A stretch of DNA of 64,000 nt from assembly GCA_002348365.1 (NCBI GenBank), contig DEBC01000130.1, forward strand, positions 12,962-76,961, written 5' to 3'. The notes under the pieces were generated by a model, which worked only from the letters and a program-made list of their open reading frames with translations, ran no database searches and was not told the origin of the DNA. Positions 57,823-64,000 of the stretch are shown here, in pieces. The stretch is from Alphaproteobacteria bacterium UBA2966 (GTDB lineage Bacteria > Pseudomonadota > Alphaproteobacteria > UBA2966). The position numbers were made by a program, and so were the translations under genes. Each line of letters begins with the position of its first letter. Position 1 is the stretch's first letter.

Positions 57823-57859
57823 AAAGGGAGCATGGCGACCGTGGGTGAGGGGGTGTTCT

Positions 57860-58447
57860 CTAGTCAGAGCCTCTGGGCGGCGTCTCATCCCCCTCGCCGA
57901 GCGCGCGCTGCATGAAGACGGTGTCGACCCATTGGCCGTGTTTGAAGCCGATCGATTGCAGAGCGCCGACATGGTGGAACCCGGCACGTTCGTGAAGCTT
58001 GATCGAGGCCTCATCCTCAGTGACGCCGATGATGGCGACCATCTGGCGGAAGCCCGCCTCTGTGCACTCATCGATCAAGCGTTCCAGAAGGTTCGAGCCC
58101 AATCCTCTCCGCGCCGAATCCGCATCGACGTAGACGGAGTTCTCGACGGCATGGCGATATCCTGGCCGGACGCGATAGGGGGCTGCGTAGGCATAACCCA
58201 GGACCACGCCGTCGACCTCCGCGACCAGGTACGGGAGGCCTCGCTCCTTTACCGCCTCCAACCGGCGCTTGAGCTCATTGACGTCGGGCGGTTCTTCCTC
58301 GAAGGAAGTCACGCCACTGAGAACGTGGTGGGCGTAGATTCTCTGGATGGCAGGAAGGTCCCGTTCCTGGGCATCGCGAACCAGTGGAGACAATCGCGCG
58401 GAGGAGGATGGCGAGGTCAGGCGAATTCCGCAATTTCGAGGGCACAC
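57860..58447 (-). CDS. GNAT acetyltransferase (PAT/Bar-like)
   Basis: 195 aa. The N-acetyltransferase fold of the phosphinothricin-acetyltransferase group: VRDAQERDLPAIQRIYAHHVLSGVTSFEEEPP, GYAYAAPYRVRPGYRHAVENSVYVD, acetyl-CoA loop RRGLGSNLLERLIDEC, and GFHHVGALQSIGFKHGQWVDTVFMQRAL. Relatives acetylate glutamine-like or methionine sulfoximine compounds. The start is GTG at 58447 and overlaps the previous gene's end by 31 bases; a shorter start is possible. Confidence 0.85.
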   Translation of the reverse strand: MCPRNCGIRLTSPSSSARLSPLVRDAQERDLPAIQRIYAHHVLSGVTSFEEEPPDVNELKRRLEAVKERGLPYLVAEVDGVVLGYAYAAPYRVRPGYRHAVENSVYVDADSARRGLGSNLLERLIDECTEAGFRQMVAIIGVTEDEASIKLHERAGFHHVGALQSIGFKHGQWVDTVFMQRALGEGDETPPRGSD

Positions 58448-59304
58448 AAGGTCTCGATCAGGCTGGTCATATGTGACTTCACCTTTTCCATGCTTGGCAG
58501 GCGGCGAATCTTCGCTTCATCCATGTAGAGCGCCCTGTTGATCTCGATCTGTAGCGCATGGATCCCGTCGGCTGGTCGACCGTAGTGACGCGTGATGTAA
58601 CCCCCGGCATAGGGCGTATTGCGGCGAACGGTGTAGCCCAGCGAAGTCAATATCTCCTCTGCCGCATCCGTCAGACTCGGGTGGCAACTTGTGCCGTAGC
58701 GGTCGCCGAGCACGATCTCAGCCCGTTCGTGCCCCGAGTCCCGGTCCATCGGACCACCCACAGACGGCATCGAATGACAATCGACGAGGACGGCATGTTT
58801 GAACTTGCGGCGGGTCGACTCCAACAGATCGGCCAGCGCCCGGTGATAGGGCAGGTAGAGCTCATTGACGCGACGCACAGCCTCGGCGAATTGCAGTTTG
58901 CCGCCGTAAATCTCGGCGCCGCTCGAAACCACTCTTGCAATGGTTCCGAGCCCTCCAGCGACCCGGTAGGAGCGGGTATTCACATAGTCGGGGAGGTCAT
59001 CCTCGAACATGGCAGGGTCCAGTTCCCAGGCCTCACGATTGACGTCGAGATAGGCCCGCGGGAAATTCGCCCGGATCAGGGGAACTCCCTGTGCCGGAGC
59101 TTCTCCGAACAGTTCGTCGACGAAGCTGTCTTCCGATTTTCTCAGGCTGTGGGCATCGAGGCGAGAGGCGGCGAGCAGGTCGTCCGGGTACTCCGAACCG
59201 CTGTGGGGTGAAGCGAACACAAGCGGTGACGACGCCGCTCTCGGTGCCAACACGTCGAACGGGGCTGGGGTTAATTCGATCGCCGCTTCAGGCACAGCCG
59301 CCAT
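58417..59304 (-). CDS. hutG: N-formylglutamate amidohydrolase
   Basis: 295 aa. It hydrolyses N-formyl-L-glutamate to glutamate and formate, the last step of one histidine-degradation route. It starts with VFASPHSGSEYPDDLL, then RKSEDSFVDELF, ANFPRAYLDVNREAWELDPAMF, VLVDCHSMPS, and TPYAGGYITRHYGRP with HALQIEINRALYMDE. The zinc-type D/E/H residues of the family are all in place. No other hut genes are close by, so the substrate may differ (some members act on N-formimino or other formylated compounds). A GNAT gene follows with a 31-base overlap. Confidence 0.88.
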   Translation of the reverse strand: MAAVPEAAIELTPAPFDVLAPRAASSPLVFASPHSGSEYPDDLLAASRLDAHSLRKSEDSFVDELFGEAPAQGVPLIRANFPRAYLDVNREAWELDPAMFEDDLPDYVNTRSYRVAGGLGTIARVVSSGAEIYGGKLQFAEAVRRVNELYLPYHRALADLLESTRRKFKHAVLVDCHSMPSVGGPMDRDSGHERAEIVLGDRYGTSCHPSLTDAAEEILTSLGYTVRRNTPYAGGYITRHYGRPADGIHALQIEINRALYMDEAKIRRLPSMEKVKSHMTSLIETLCALEIAEFA

Positions 59305-59521
59305 GACCTGACTATGTAGGCTGTGGCGCCCGAACGGGCAAGCGAAAGCACGCTTGATCTGTTGTAATTCTGCAAATGCCGATCAGGTGAATCTTTGAGC
59401 AGGTTACGAGGGTCTTGCCTTGTCGGGTCGGTCAAACTAAAACGCGACTCCTTGTCCGGCGGTCGGTAAAATCCGTATCGCCGCGCATCCGCCGGCCTTG
59501 CGACGCGGATGCCGACAAAGT

Positions 59522-59596
59522 GGGCGCGTAGCTCAGCGGGAGAGCACCTCGGTGACATCGAGGGGGTCGTAAGTTCAATCCTTACCGCGCCCACCA
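59522..59596 (+). tRNA. tRNA-Val (anticodon GAC)
   Basis: 75 nt including an encoded CCA. Acceptor GGGCGCG/CGCGCCC, D stem GCTC/GAGC, anticodon stem CCTCG/CGAGG with loop GTGACAT, T stem GTAAG/CTTAC with TTCAATC. The anticodon is GAC, reading GTC and GTT codons. It lies 36 bases upstream of the enolase-superfamily gene. Confidence 0.97.
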
Positions 59597-59632
59597 TTTT
59601 CTCCATTGCGGCATTGTTGAGAGGAACCCGAC

Positions 59633-60754
59633 ATGGTTGACCTTGCTGTCGCGACTGCGGACGGGTCCCCTGATCATTCCCTCACCATTCGCGGCCTGAA
59701 GGTTCGACCTGTCGACGTGCCCCTGGAAGACCCGGTGGTCACAGCGAGCGGTACGGTCTCCTCGGCACCGCTGGTCCTGGTCGACCTGCTGACCCGGGAA
59801 GGCATCACCGGCCGCGGGTACATCTTCACCTATTCGCCGGCCGCGCTGCTGCCCACTGCGCGGCTGGTTCAGAACATGGCTGCCATGATCGAGGGAGAGT
59901 CAGTGGCGCCGCACGATCTCGATCGGCTCCTGCAGCAGCGCTTTCGCCTGCTCGGCGCGGAGGGTCTGACGGGTATGGCGATGGCGGGCATCGACATGGC
60001 GGCGTGGGATGCGCTGGCGCAAGCGCGGAACATGCCGCTCGCGGAGTTGCTGGGTGGTGCCTGCAAGCCGACCCCGTCCTACTACAGCGCAGGCATGATT
60101 GATGAGCCCGAGGCCGAACGTCTCATCGAGAAGTCACTTGGCATGGGATTCCGGGCCTTCAAGGTCAAGGTCGGCTATCCCAGCGTGGAAGCGGATCGCC
60201 GTATCATCCGCTTCATACGACGGCTGGTGGGGGACGAGTTTGAGCTCATGATCGATTTCAATCAGAGCCTGGACGCACCCGAAGCCGAATCCCGCACCCG
60301 GGCACTCGCGTCGGAGAACCTGACCTGGATCGAGGAACCGCTGCTTCACCATGACTTCGCCGGACACAGCGCCGTGCGCCGAAAGGTCAAGACGCCAATT
60401 CAGATCGGAGAGAACTGGTGGGGCATACCCGATATGACCAAGAGCCTTGCGGCAGGTGCTTCCGATCTCTGCATGCCCGATGCGATGAAGATCGGTGGTG
60501 TCACGGGCTGGATGAAGGCGGCGGCGCTGGCAGGCGCCCACGGCATGCCCATGTCTTCACATCTGTTCGTCGAGGTTAGCGCTCATCTGTTGGCTGTAAC
60601 ACCGACAGCGCATTGGCATGAATACCTTGATTTGGCCAAGCCCGTCCTTCAGCGCCCTCTGGAGATCCGCGATGGCGATGCCATTCCCTCGGATGAACCG
60701 GGTACCGGGGTCGATTGGGACGAGGATTCCGTGGGGCGCTATCTGGTCGACTGA
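59633..60754 (+). CDS. Enolase-superfamily dehydratase/racemase (mandelate racemase subgroup)
   Basis: 373 aa. The MR-subgroup residues are visible: K177 and K179 in FKVKVG, D208 with N210 (IDFNQ), E234/E235 (WIEEP), E260 (IGEN) and H310 (SSHLF). The barrel is flanked by the N-terminal capping domain (PLEDPVVTASGTVSSAPLVLVDLL). Such enzymes abstract an alpha-proton from carboxylates; mandelate racemase-like and acid-sugar dehydratase-like activities both fit. The substrate is unknown. No transport or sugar genes flank it. Confidence 0.9.
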   Translation: MVDLAVATADGSPDHSLTIRGLKVRPVDVPLEDPVVTASGTVSSAPLVLVDLLTREGITGRGYIFTYSPAALLPTARLVQNMAAMIEGESVAPHDLDRLLQQRFRLLGAEGLTGMAMAGIDMAAWDALAQARNMPLAELLGGACKPTPSYYSAGMIDEPEAERLIEKSLGMGFRAFKVKVGYPSVEADRRIIRFIRRLVGDEFELMIDFNQSLDAPEAESRTRALASENLTWIEEPLLHHDFAGHSAVRRKVKTPIQIGENWWGIPDMTKSLAAGASDLCMPDAMKIGGVTGWMKAAALAGAHGMPMSSHLFVEVSAHLLAVTPTAHWHEYLDLAKPVLQRPLEIRDGDAIPSDEPGTGVDWDEDSVGRYLVD

Positions 60755-61146
60755 TTCGGAGCGGCGTTACGCATTAACGCTGCTCGGGCGGTTACCCGGA
60801 AGCAGATTGAACACGCTCCGGCGGGCGAACGCCGGGGGTGTCACCCGCCTTTGACGGGAATCCAACCCATAGAATCCCTTAATCTTAAACGGTTGCCACA
60901 GTTTTCCGTGAGGGCTTCTAGAATCCGTCCCGGAGTCAGGCTGCTCCCACAACGATGCAGGATGGAGAGGCCGGGACTTCAACAGATCCCGTCAGTTACA
61001 AATTCATACAACTCACTACGCTGCAGACAAACTTCTCGAACATCGAATCGCTTAAATCGTACGTGGTTGGTTTGGTAACCCGGATGGGGCGCACATTTGA
61101 TCCGGGAGCTTTTGTCAGAGATTGGTGGTGAAGGGAGTTTGTGGAC
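60755..61146. other. Intergenic region, structured but without a gene
   Basis: No credible reading frame in 392 bases. Near 60818-60849 there are nested GC hairpins (CCGGCG/CGCCGG, and GGCGGG/CCCGCC with TTT after it), a fair candidate for the terminator of the enolase-superfamily gene. The rest is AT-richer towards the small membrane protein gene, whose promoter should lie here. Confidence 0.4.
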
Positions 61147-61485
61147 ATGGGACGGGAAAGGACGATCAACAGGACGGTATCGCAGTACATTGGAGTGTTG
61201 ATCTTGGGTGCCATCGTGGGAACGGTCATGGCCATTGTGGGATCTGTCACGGCCATCGCGACGGCCAATGCACATGTAGCGATTTATGCGACGTCCATTC
61301 CGGCGACGTATGAGGCCGCGCGTCTTGACGTCGTGGCGGTCATGGAGCCGTCGAACTGGTGGGATGATTTCGAGCTGGCTCTGCCGAATCTCGAGCTGCG
61401 CCCGGAGGATCCAAATCTGATGAATTCTCCGGTCATCGAATTGAGCAACGGCATGGAAATGGTCGGCACAAACGTCGCTGAATAG
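61147..61485 (+). CDS. Small membrane protein, paralogue 1
   Basis: 112 aa, not recognised. Short basic start (MGRERTINRT), one hydrophobic segment (about 15-43) containing the Gly-rich stretch GAIVGTVMAIVG, then a soluble acidic part with WWDDFELALPNLEL. GGGAG lies upstream of both the GTG at 61141 and this ATG. It shares the Gly stretch and the W-x-D-[DE]-[FL]-ELALP motif with the protein at 61833. Function unknown; secretion or membrane anchoring is likely. Confidence 0.6.
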   Translation: MGRERTINRTVSQYIGVLILGAIVGTVMAIVGSVTAIATANAHVAIYATSIPATYEAARLDVVAVMEPSNWWDDFELALPNLELRPEDPNLMNSPVIELSNGMEMVGTNVAE

Positions 61486-61832
61486 ATCGGCTCATCACGA
61501 CGGTCAAAGTGCCCGCCGCCGGCCGAAGTGGTGCACACGGACGGAACTCAACAGTCTTCCTATGAGTTCTTATAGGTTAGGCACTCCTACCGCATGTAGC
61601 AGGGATTTCCTGACGCTCTACAATATGATGTGGATCTGGCCGATCGCTCTCGTGGATTTGAGCGCCAGAAACAAATCGTTACATGTCGAAACCCGCCAGA
61701 AATCCGTAACGTCGTACGGTTAGTCAGCTCAGACTCATGTGATGGGGTGCCTCCCACAGCCATATGGGGGACCGCTCGCCTGCAACGGCGAATGTGTTCG
61801 GTGAGGGAGAGAGCTGAGGACAGGAGGGGAAG
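61486..61832. other. Region between the two small membrane protein genes
   Basis: 347 bases with no convincing gene. A 32-codon frame starting at 61626 has no homology signs. AGGAGG-like signal for the next gene is at 61823-61829. Slightly AT-richer than average. No repeat shared with the first paralogue's leader was noticed. Confidence 0.4.
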
Positions 61833-62105
61833 ATGCGTCACCCGTTATTCGGATATGCGATCGCGGTTGCAATCGGCGCCGCTGTGGGTACGGGCGCTGC
61901 CGTACTGGGGCCGAACCCAGTCAAAACCTGTGTGGTCAACCCGGTTGCTGCGTCTGAGGCCGATCCGGTGGCTCACTGGCAGGACGAGTTGGAACTCGCT
62001 CTGCCCGATGACCTGCCGGCAACACAGAAGCATGCCACGCTTGCCGGCTCGGGTGCTGACGATTTTCTGGGCCTGGAATTGGCAGGCGACTCCAAGGGTC
62101 ACTAA
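61833..62105 (+). CDS. Small membrane protein, paralogue 2
   Basis: 90 aa, not recognised. N-terminal hydrophobic segment (about 7-27) with GAAVGTGAAVLG, then a Cys-containing region and the motif HWQDELELALPDDL, followed by a Ser/Gly/Asp tail. AGGAGGGG precedes the ATG. The two motifs match paralogue 1 in order and spacing class, so the pair descends from one ancestor. Possibly processed as an exported protein; role unknown. Confidence 0.6.
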   Translation: MRHPLFGYAIAVAIGAAVGTGAAVLGPNPVKTCVVNPVAASEADPVAHWQDELELALPDDLPATQKHATLAGSGADDFLGLELAGDSKGH

Positions 62106-62172
62106 GCAAGCTGCAGTGGCGAGGTGCGCTACCGCGGCGCCTCGCTGCGCGCCGAAGGCGATCGTTCTGCCA

Positions 62173-62880
62173 TCATCTCAGCGAGACTGCGTTTGGCTTG
62201 TCCCTCGGTATCGAATTTTCGTCTGCCAGCCATGCTGCCAGATGGCTTTTCACTTCGGGCCATTCATCGTCGAGGATCGAATGCCAGGGGGTATCCCGGC
62301 TCATGCCTTTAACGATCATGTGGTTGAAAAAGATGCCCTGGAACCGGAAGCCGAGGCGTCGAGCGGCCGCCCGGGATTTGGCATTCAGGGAATTGCACTG
62401 CCATTGCATGCGCCGGTAGCCGAGGTCGGTCATGGCATGATCGAGCAGAAGGTAAAGGGCTTCTGTGCCGCCCCGGGTTCTTTGCAGCGATGGCCCAAAC
62501 CAGATGTAGCCGATCTCAATCACGCCAGCCTTGGGGTGAATGTCGAGATAGCTCGCCATGCCGCAGGCGAGCCCCGTTTCCTCGGAGCGAATTGCATAGG
62601 TCACCCGTTCGAACATGGCCGCGTTGTTCTCCAGCTATGTCTTGAATGAGTCGACGTCCGCCCATGGCCCGTCTGGCAGAAAATCCCAGATCCCGCGTGC
62701 CTTATCGGACCCGTGGGAGGAGTGGTACAGCTCATCGGCGTGAACCGGCGGATTGAGCGGTTCCAGTCGGACGTGCCGGCCTTCAACAGGTGTGCGAGCC
62801 GAAATGAGGCCGCTTGGCGGGGTCTCGACGGTAGCCCCCGACAACGGTCGGGGAAAGGGAACTTCCTGATCTGGTTTCAT
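62173..62880 (-). pseudogene. RimJ/RimL-type GNAT acetyltransferase interrupted by one TAG
   Basis: The frame encodes a GNAT protein of the RimJ/RimL type: RHVRLEPLNPPVHADELY, GIWDFLPDGPWADVDSFKT, then TAG at 62635-62637, then LENNAAM, VTYAIRSEE, GVIEIGYIWFG, acetyl-CoA region QRTRGGTEALYLLLDHA and WQCNSLNAKSRAAARRLGF. In the family a Trp commonly sits at the TAG (FxxWLE), so TGG to TAG is the simplest cause. All downstream sequence is in frame. Target would be an amino group on a small molecule or ribosomal protein. Most likely a recent pseudogene. Confidence 0.82.
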
Positions 62881-63045
62881 GCCATCTTCGTATCAGAAAT
62901 TGGACCTGAAGGCCTCGATTCAGTTGCCATCCGCCACCGCTGGCGGTCGCCCGGATCCGACGTCCGGGGACCGTGGAGTTGACAGAATTCCTCCGCATAC
63001 CTATGTTTCGCGCCGGTCTGGAGCCATCAAAGCCATTTGAATGCC

Positions 63046-63171
63046 ATGAAGGTCGTCAATTCACTGAAATCCGCCAAGAAGCGGCACCGTAACTGCCGGG
63101 TGGTGCGCCGCCGCGGCCGTGTCTATGTGATCAACAAGACCAACCGGCGTTTCAAGGCTCGCCAAGGCTGA
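63046..63171 (+). CDS. rpmJ: 50S ribosomal protein L36
   Basis: 41 aa, too short for ordinary gene tracks. It reads [30 protein letters not shown] and ends FKARQG, the alphaproteobacterial L36 pattern. This form lacks the four zinc-binding residues of the C+ type (only one Cys is present). A typical rho-independent terminator follows 30 bases later, so it is a single-gene transcript. Confidence 0.95.
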   Translation: MKVVNSLKSAKKRHRNCRVVRRRGRVYVINKTNRRFKARQG

Positions 63172-63201
63172 ATCGCCTCAAGTACGTTCTATGGTTTTGG
63201 A

Positions 63202-63226
63202 CCGCGCCTGTTGGCGCGGTTTTTTT
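63202..63226 (+). terminator. Rho-independent terminator of rpmJ
   Basis: CCGCGCC and GGCGCGG form a 7-bp GC stem with a TGTT loop, followed by seven Ts, 30 bases after the rpmJ stop codon. Confidence 0.93.
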
Positions 63227-63348
63227 GTTGTGGCCGCGTGGCGCGAGAAAACGAATATGCCCGGCCTAGCGAACCTCACCGGCCCGGCGTATGGTTCGCC
63301 GGAAGGTAAGGATCCTAGATCCTGGTCGCGTGAGCGAAGGAGCGAGCC

Positions 63349-64000
63349 ATGAGAATGCCTGAGCCCGATCAAAGCGTCCTCGCCGCGCGCGATACGCTGA
63401 TTGCCTCCCTGCAAAGCATTGTGGCCGAGGAAGGCGTGATCTGGAGCGAGAACCAGCTCAAGGCATATGAGTCCGATGGACTCACGGCGTACCGGCAGCT
63501 CCCTCTCGTGGTCGTCCTGCCCGAGGACACGCGTCAGGTGTCCGAAATCCTCAAGATCTGTTCTGAACACGGGGCCAAGGTTGTCCCCCGTGGCGCGGGA
63601 ACGTCTCTTTCAGGCGGCGCATTGCCGTTGGCCGATGGGGTCCTTCTGGCTCTCGGGAAATTCAATCGCATTCTCGAGATCGACTACGAGAACCGCTGTG
63701 CCGTCGTTCAACCTGGCGTGTCCAATCTTGCCATCAGTGAAGCGGTTGCGGATCAGGGCTTCTATTATGCGCCCGATCCATCCAGTCAGATTGTCTGTTC
63801 CATCGGCGGCAACGTCGCCGAAAACTCCGGTGGTGTTCACTGCCTCAAGTACGGTGTCACGACCAACAACATCCTCGGCCTCGAAATCGTTCTCATGAGC
63901 GGTGAAATCATCCGTCTCGGCGGAAAACACCTCGACCCGGAAGGGTACGACTTGATGGGCGTGATGACCGGCTCCGAGGGACTCCTTGGAGTCATCACGG
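63349..64000 (+). CDS. glcD: Glycolate oxidase-type FAD-linked oxidase GlcD (partial)
   Basis: The first 217 codons are present; the gene runs off the window. The N-terminal FAD-binding PCMH domain shows LPLVVVLPEDTRQVSEILKIC, PRGAGTSLSGGALP, NRCAVVQPGVSNLAIS, YYAPDPSSQ and GGNVAENSGGVHCLKYG, the glycolate oxidase GlcD pattern. It converts glycolate (or D-lactate) to glyoxylate with GlcE/GlcF partners that would lie downstream. AAGGAG precedes the ATG. GlcD output glyoxylate would link to the malyl-CoA lyase, though that is only a pathway-level thought. Confidence 0.93.
   Translation, partial: MRMPEPDQSVLAARDTLIASLQSIVAEEGVIWSENQLKAYESDGLTAYRQLPLVVVLPEDTRQVSEILKICSEHGAKVVPRGAGTSLSGGALPLADGVLLALGKFNRILEIDYENRCAVVQPGVSNLAISEAVADQGFYYAPDPSSQIVCSIGGNVAENSGGVHCLKYGVTTNNILGLEIVLMSGEIIRLGGKHLDPEGYDLMGVMTGSEGLLGVIT

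Noticed and set aside
59271..59606. Minus-strand frame of 111 aa covering the tRNA, starting MEKMVGAVRIELTTP
   Set aside because: It is the antisense of tRNA-Val; this exact kind of protein is a well-known false call.
61626..61724. 32-codon frame between the two small membrane protein genes
   Set aside because: No ribosome site, no similarity to its neighbours; likely chance.
11902..62637. Genome-wide recoding of TAG or TGA to an amino acid
   Set aside because: Many intact genes here end in TAG (mutase, rpmB, xerD, secA, lysC, ispG) or TGA, and RF1 is encoded.
61630..62649. 339-aa plus-strand frame
   Set aside because: Overlaps the second small membrane protein and the antisense of a GNAT gene; sequence is not protein-like.
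1..64000. CRISPR arrays, insertion sequences, prophage or defence islands
   Set aside because: No regular repeats, transposase, integrase other than XerD, or phage-like genes were seen.

Overview
The window comes from a GC-rich free-living alphaproteobacterium, most likely of the Rhodospirillales or a relative. The evidence is gene order and gene content typical of that class: ferredoxin fdxA with a probable CarD gene beside it, the S4 protein/Suv3-like helicase pair, cobS-cobT with a J-domain protein, aroK-aroB-CorC divergent from xerD, the run ispG-hisS-prfA-prmC-DUF4167-clpB, and a Mcl1-type malyl-CoA lyase beside accA. I read about 63 protein genes, one tRNA, and a few terminators and palindromes. 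No CRISPR array, insertion sequence, prophage or plasmid gene was seen.

Layout. 1-4.2 kb: minus-strand operon helicase, S4 protein, TerB-like protein, fdxA, start of carD. 4.4-8.8 kb: B12-dependent methylmalonyl-CoA mutase and its chaperone MeaB. 8.8-11.3 kb: SnoaL-like protein, rpmB, two transporters. 11.5-12.2 kb: an interrupted dienelactone hydrolase. 12.3-17.1 kb: cobT, cobS, J-domain protein, a divergent hydratase and bolA. 17.1-22.1 kb: two coupled AEC transporters, a CorC-like protein, aroB, aroK. 22.3-27.3 kb: a small membrane protein, an unknown exported protein, xerD, malyl-CoA lyase, accA. 27.4-32.3 kb: secA, argJ, mutT, a Pmp3-like peptide. 32.3-39.7 kb: methyltransferases, an interrupted comF, grxC, nitrilase, a histidine kinase without a phosphoacceptor domain, DUF1178, enoyl-CoA hydratase, ubiG. 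39.9-52.2 kb: lysC, a nitronate monooxygenase-like gene, rodZ, ispG, hisS, prfA, prmC, DUF4167, clpB. 52.2-64 kb: M23 peptidase, an AmmeMemoRadiSam locus (AmrB-AmrA fusion plus divergent AmrS) flanking an interrupted cyclase, an acetyltransferase, N-formylglutamate amidohydrolase, tRNA-Val(GAC), an enolase-superfamily enzyme, two related tiny membrane proteins, an interrupted acetyltransferase, rpmJ and a glcD-type oxidase running off the end.

How the genes work together. The mutase, MeaB, malyl-CoA lyase and the cobaltochelatase subunits CobS/CobT fit a B12-dependent acyl-CoA metabolism. aroB/aroK, argJ, lysC, ispG, ubiG, accA, hisS, prfA and secA are ordinary housekeeping genes.

What stands out. 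Four accessory genes (dienelactone hydrolase, comF, cyclase, GNAT acetyltransferase) each keep a full-length reading frame broken by exactly one stop codon (TAG, TGA, TAG, TAG). A fifth gene, the kinase, looks shortened by an in-frame internal deletion. All the essential genes are intact. The functionally least understood intact locus is the AmmeMemoRadiSam set at 53.9-57.8 kb. The most novel-looking proteins are the two small membrane proteins near 61-62 kb, which share two motifs and resemble no family I recognise.
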